From positions 1-37,112 of the forward strand of contig JAHEJL010000015.1 of NCBI GenBank assembly GCA_024638885.1: a stretch of DNA of 37,112 bases, read 5' to 3'. Numbering within the stretch: position 1 is the first letter of the stretch; every line of letters begins with the position of its first letter. This document shows, piece by piece, positions 34,706 through 37,112 of this stretch. This DNA is from Coraliomargarita sp. Lineage in GTDB: Bacteria > Verrucomicrobiota > Verrucomicrobiia > Opitutales > UBA953. Below the pieces are notes generated by a model. That model searched no databases. It was not told the DNA's origin and saw only the letters and a list, made by a program, of their open reading frames with translations. The position numbers and the translations under genes are program-made.

Positions 34706-36443
34706 GCTTCGCTTCGACGTCGCGCAGCAAGGTCTCGCGGTCGCCGGAGAACAGGTAGACGTCCGAACCGAGGCGGCGCAGCGCCGTGCGGAGGACTTCC
34801 TTCGACGGACGACGGTTCTGCATGAGGCGTCGCAGGTAGGTCTCGAGGTCGGCCGCGATGCGCGGGTGGTCGAGCTTCAGCTGCACGATCTGCTGGAGCA
34901 CGGCCTGGTTGGTCTCGTTCTGCAGGTGGGCCTGGATGAGGACGTCGTTGGCCTCATCGTAACGCCGGGCGGCGATGAGCTTGCGGCTCGCCGAGATCAG
35001 GACCTGCGGCGGGACGCTCCGGTTCTGCATCAGCTTCTGCAGGTTGATGGAGCCGATCTCCGTCTGCCCGTCCGCGAAGTAGGCGATGGTCCGCAAGGCT
35101 TCGAATGCCATGCGCGTCTCAGCGACCCACTGGTCGCGTTCGGCCTGCTTGTAGAGCGCGTCGACGAGCAGGATGGTCTCGCGGGCCCGGCCGGCGTTGA
35201 GGAGGCACTCCACGTGCACGAGGTCGAAGCGGACGCGGTTCGTGAAGCGGCGTTCCTTCGCGTGGCGGGCGAGGCGCTCGGTCAGGGCGACGTCGGCGGT
35301 GTCGTTGCCATAGCGGGCGAGGTCGAGCATGGCCTGCTCCTGGTTGCCGTAGCGGGCGAGGGCCTTCTCGACCACGGCCGCGCGGGCGGCGCGGTTGGCT
35401 TCGCCGGGCAGGAGGTAGAGCGACTGGATGAGGGGGCCGGGCTTGTCGGGCGTGCTGATCGCGAGGAGGTCGAGGCAGTCCTTGGCGCGGGCGAGCTCAC
35501 CGCTTTCCTTCAACCAGTAGGCCTTCATCTCGAGCAGGCGGATGCCGGCCGGATAGGCCGCGAGCGCGGCGTCGAGTTCGGCGAGCGCGCCGGCCCGGTC
35601 GCCGCTTTCCCAGAGGATCTGGCAGTTGAGCAGGTAGCCGTCGGCGGTCTGGTCGAGGCGGTGGTCCTTGATGAGCTTGGCCGCCTCGCTGAAGTTGCCC
35701 CGCAGGAAGTGGGCTTGGGCGGCGGCGATCTGCAGGTCGGCCCGGATCGCCGGCGCGACTTCCTGGTCGGACATGTATTTGGCGGCGGTGGCGATCAGGC
35801 GGGCGTCCTGGTCGAGCATGAAGCAGCGGTAGACGTACGCGCGGAAGTAGTCCGGATTCTGCTTCGCGAAGACCAGCGACTCCTCGAGGAGCTGGTAGCC
35901 GTCGAGCGGGCGCTGGAACGCGAAGAACAGGTCGGCGCACAGCCGCTGGGCTTCGAGGTTCGCCGGCGTGAGCTGCGCGCCGGTGCCGATATACTTGGCG
36001 AACTCGGCGTAGTCCTGGCGGGCGAGCGCGGCCTTGGCCACGCTGACGTAATATTCGCCCTTGCGGTAAAGGTGCGCGGCGCGGCCGTAGGAGTCCTTGA
36101 CGGTGAGCAGCTTCTCTCGCTCCCGCAGGCGGACCTGTTCCTTGCCGAGGAAGAGGTTCGCCGCCGAGTTGACCACCGTATCCGGCAGGTAGAGATACAT
36201 GTCGGCCCGGCGCGTGGTCGGGATGCCGTTCATGAACCGCTCCTTGAAGTAGTTCATCTCCGAGAGGGCGACCCAGAGCACGGTCAGGAAGACGGGGCAG
36301 AGCAGGCCGATCCGGCGCCAGTTCGGGCGATACTTCTTCTCCCGGTAGCCGACCGTCTCGACCGTGACCATCCCCAGCAGGATAGGGTAGCTCGAGCGTG
36401 AGCTCTGCCCTTGGCCGTAGACGTAGTGGGGGTCGGCTGACAT
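34695..36443 (-). CDS. Membrane-anchored TPR-like repeat protein
   Basis: A 582-residue protein of unknown function. An N-terminal cytosolic stretch is followed by one membrane helix, IGLLCPVFLTVLWVALSEM (about 45-63). Some 500 residues of helical, Ala/Leu/Arg-rich repeat then follow, with TPR-style spacing of Ala, Leu and Tyr (for example YYVSVAKAALARQDYAEFAKYI and RAGALAELDAALAAYPAGIRLLEMKAYWL). Such repeats hold protein complexes together. I chose the ATG at 36443; an ATG nine codons upstream is possible. The 3' end overlaps the convergent ApbE-like gene. It lies 52 bp downstream of the YyaL-type gene, so the two may be co-transcribed. Confidence 0.65.
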   Translation of the reverse strand: MSADPHYVYGQGQSSRSSYPILLGMVTVETVGYREKKYRPNWRRIGLLCPVFLTVLWVALSEMNYFKERFMNGIPTTRRADMYLYLPDTVVNSAANLFLGKEQVRLREREKLLTVKDSYGRAAHLYRKGEYYVSVAKAALARQDYAEFAKYIGTGAQLTPANLEAQRLCADLFFAFQRPLDGYQLLEESLVFAKQNPDYFRAYVYRCFMLDQDARLIATAAKYMSDQEVAPAIRADLQIAAAQAHFLRGNFSEAAKLIKDHRLDQTADGYLLNCQILWESGDRAGALAELDAALAAYPAGIRLLEMKAYWLKESGELARAKDCLDLLAISTPDKPGPLIQSLYLLPGEANRAARAAVVEKALARYGNQEQAMLDLARYGNDTADVALTERLARHAKERRFTNRVRFDLVHVECLLNAGRARETILLVDALYKQAERDQWVAETRMAFEALRTIAYFADGQTEIGSINLQKLMQNRSVPPQVLISASRKLIAARRYDEANDVLIQAHLQNETNQAVLQQIVQLKLDHPRIAADLETYLRRLMQNRRPSKEVLRTALRRLGSDVYLFSGDRETLLRDVEAKLRQ

Positions 36444-36495
36444 GCCTGCCACGATGTTCCCGCTCCGCATGGGGCGGGCAAGTGCGGATTGCCCG

Positions 36496-37112
36496 TCAGA
36501 GGCTCGCGGCGGCTTCCTGCGCCGTCGCGACGGGCGCGAGGCAGGTCTGGCCTACGCAGACGGCGAAGCCGGTCGTGGCGGGCGATTCCAGGAGGAAGAC
36601 GGGCCGATAGGGGCGGGCATGGGCGGGCGTCCGGCTGTCGCCGTTGAGGGCGACGCGGAGGTCGTCCCAGCGGCCGGCTGATTTGACGGTCGCGTGGCCC
36701 AGCGCGAAACGGGCGATGCCGTCCAAGGCGTGGGCGACGCCGTTCGGGACGTTCTTGCAGAGGCCGCCGTACGCGGTCGTGAGGTCGGCGAATTCGCGGG
36801 TCCAGCGGGTGTCCGCGGAGAGCACCTGGATCTGGCCGTAGCCGTGGAGCAGGGAGGAGTTGCCCGCGGGGACGGCGTTATCGAACCAGTCCTTCTGGCG
36901 GACGGAAAGGTCGTCGCGCTCGGCGGAGACGACGAAGGAGCCGATCGAGTGCGGGTCGCCGAAGCGCTCCTGGGCGGCGAGCAGGAGGCGTTCGGCGCGG
37001 GCGGCGTAGGGCAACGACTGGCCGGGGCGGGCCCACGGAGCGGTGGCCGCGAGGGCGAGTTCCGCTTCGGCGAGCCAGGCGTAGTCGCTGAGGTTGCCGG
37101 GCAGGGTCGTCT
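36496..37112 (-). CDS. YyaL/DUF255 thioredoxin-domain protein, C-terminal fragment
   Basis: The open frame continues off the right edge on the minus strand, so only the last 205 or so residues of a protein usually near 650-700 are visible. GNLSDYAWLAEAELAL, DNAVPAGNSSLLHGYGQIQVLSAD and the ending GFAVCVGQTCLAPVATAQEAAASL match the C-terminal (alpha/alpha)6-like half of YyaL / spermatogenesis-associated protein 20 family members. The N-terminal thioredoxin-like domain would lie outside. Function in bacteria is not established. The TTG at 37014 is internal, as homology extends past it. Confidence 0.82.
   Translation of the reverse strand, partial: TTLPGNLSDYAWLAEAELALAATAPWARPGQSLPYAARAERLLLAAQERFGDPHSIGSFVVSAERDDLSVRQKDWFDNAVPAGNSSLLHGYGQIQVLSADTRWTREFADLTTAYGGLCKNVPNGVAHALDGIARFALGHATVKSAGRWDDLRVALNGDSRTPAHARPYRPVFLLESPATTGFAVCVGQTCLAPVATAQEAAASL

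Overview
The window is a GC-rich (roughly 65% by eye), gene-dense bacterial chromosome segment. There are no transposases, phage genes or CRISPR arrays. It looks most like the Verrucomicrobiota, perhaps the Opitutae. I infer this from GC-rich coding style, start codons that mostly lack a Shine-Dalgarno sequence, a DUF4337 protein, an Agl23-like membrane protein and a Lys/Ala-rich chromatin-like tail of the kind known in the PVC superphylum. This placement is an inference; no rRNA is present to settle it.

Layout. 1-824: 3' end of an RNase E/G gene. 878-3375: a P1B-4 metal-export ATPase diverging from a tandem ribbon-helix-helix (RHH) protein with a lysine-rich tail. 3537-6652: isocitrate dehydrogenase, an outer-membrane barrel protein, and ribosomal proteins L13 and S9, separated by strong terminators except between L13 and S9. 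6766-13496: argCJBDFG, the arginine pathway from acetylglutamate to argininosuccinate. 13558-14756: tRNA-Cys (minus strand), ispF and ndk. 14835-16915: a DUF4337 membrane protein and two paralogous zinc-ribbon membrane proteins. 16959-22297: serS, tilS, ftsH and coaE. 22426-28214: a type IV pilus motor cluster of PilB-like ATPase, PilT, second PilB-like ATPase and PilC. 28215-28697: an AT-rich non-coding region with two terminators, an initiator-type tRNA-Met and a possible small RNA on the minus strand. 28698-34705: two membrane-anchored von Willebrand A (vWA) proteins, then a YbgC-like thioesterase, a GT-C membrane protein and an ApbE-like protein. 34695-37112: a TPR-like membrane protein and the end of a YyaL/DUF255 gene, both minus strand.

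The most interesting part is 28.7-32.4 kb. Both vWA proteins carry the TonB/TolA-type membrane helix with the S-x-x-x-H motif that couples TolA and TonB to the TolQR/ExbBD proton-driven motors. The downstream gene is a YbgC-like thioesterase, the family that leads the tol-pal operon in proteobacteria. I read this as a candidate Tol/TonB-like energised envelope system with vWA effector domains. The longer protein has one beta-type repeat module spliced into the vWA domain and two more appended after it.

Translation signals are also unusual. Almost no gene has a Shine-Dalgarno sequence, and several have -10-like boxes only about 6-13 nt from the start codon, suggesting leaderless or near-leaderless mRNAs. 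The initiator tRNA departs from the usual bacterial identity elements.
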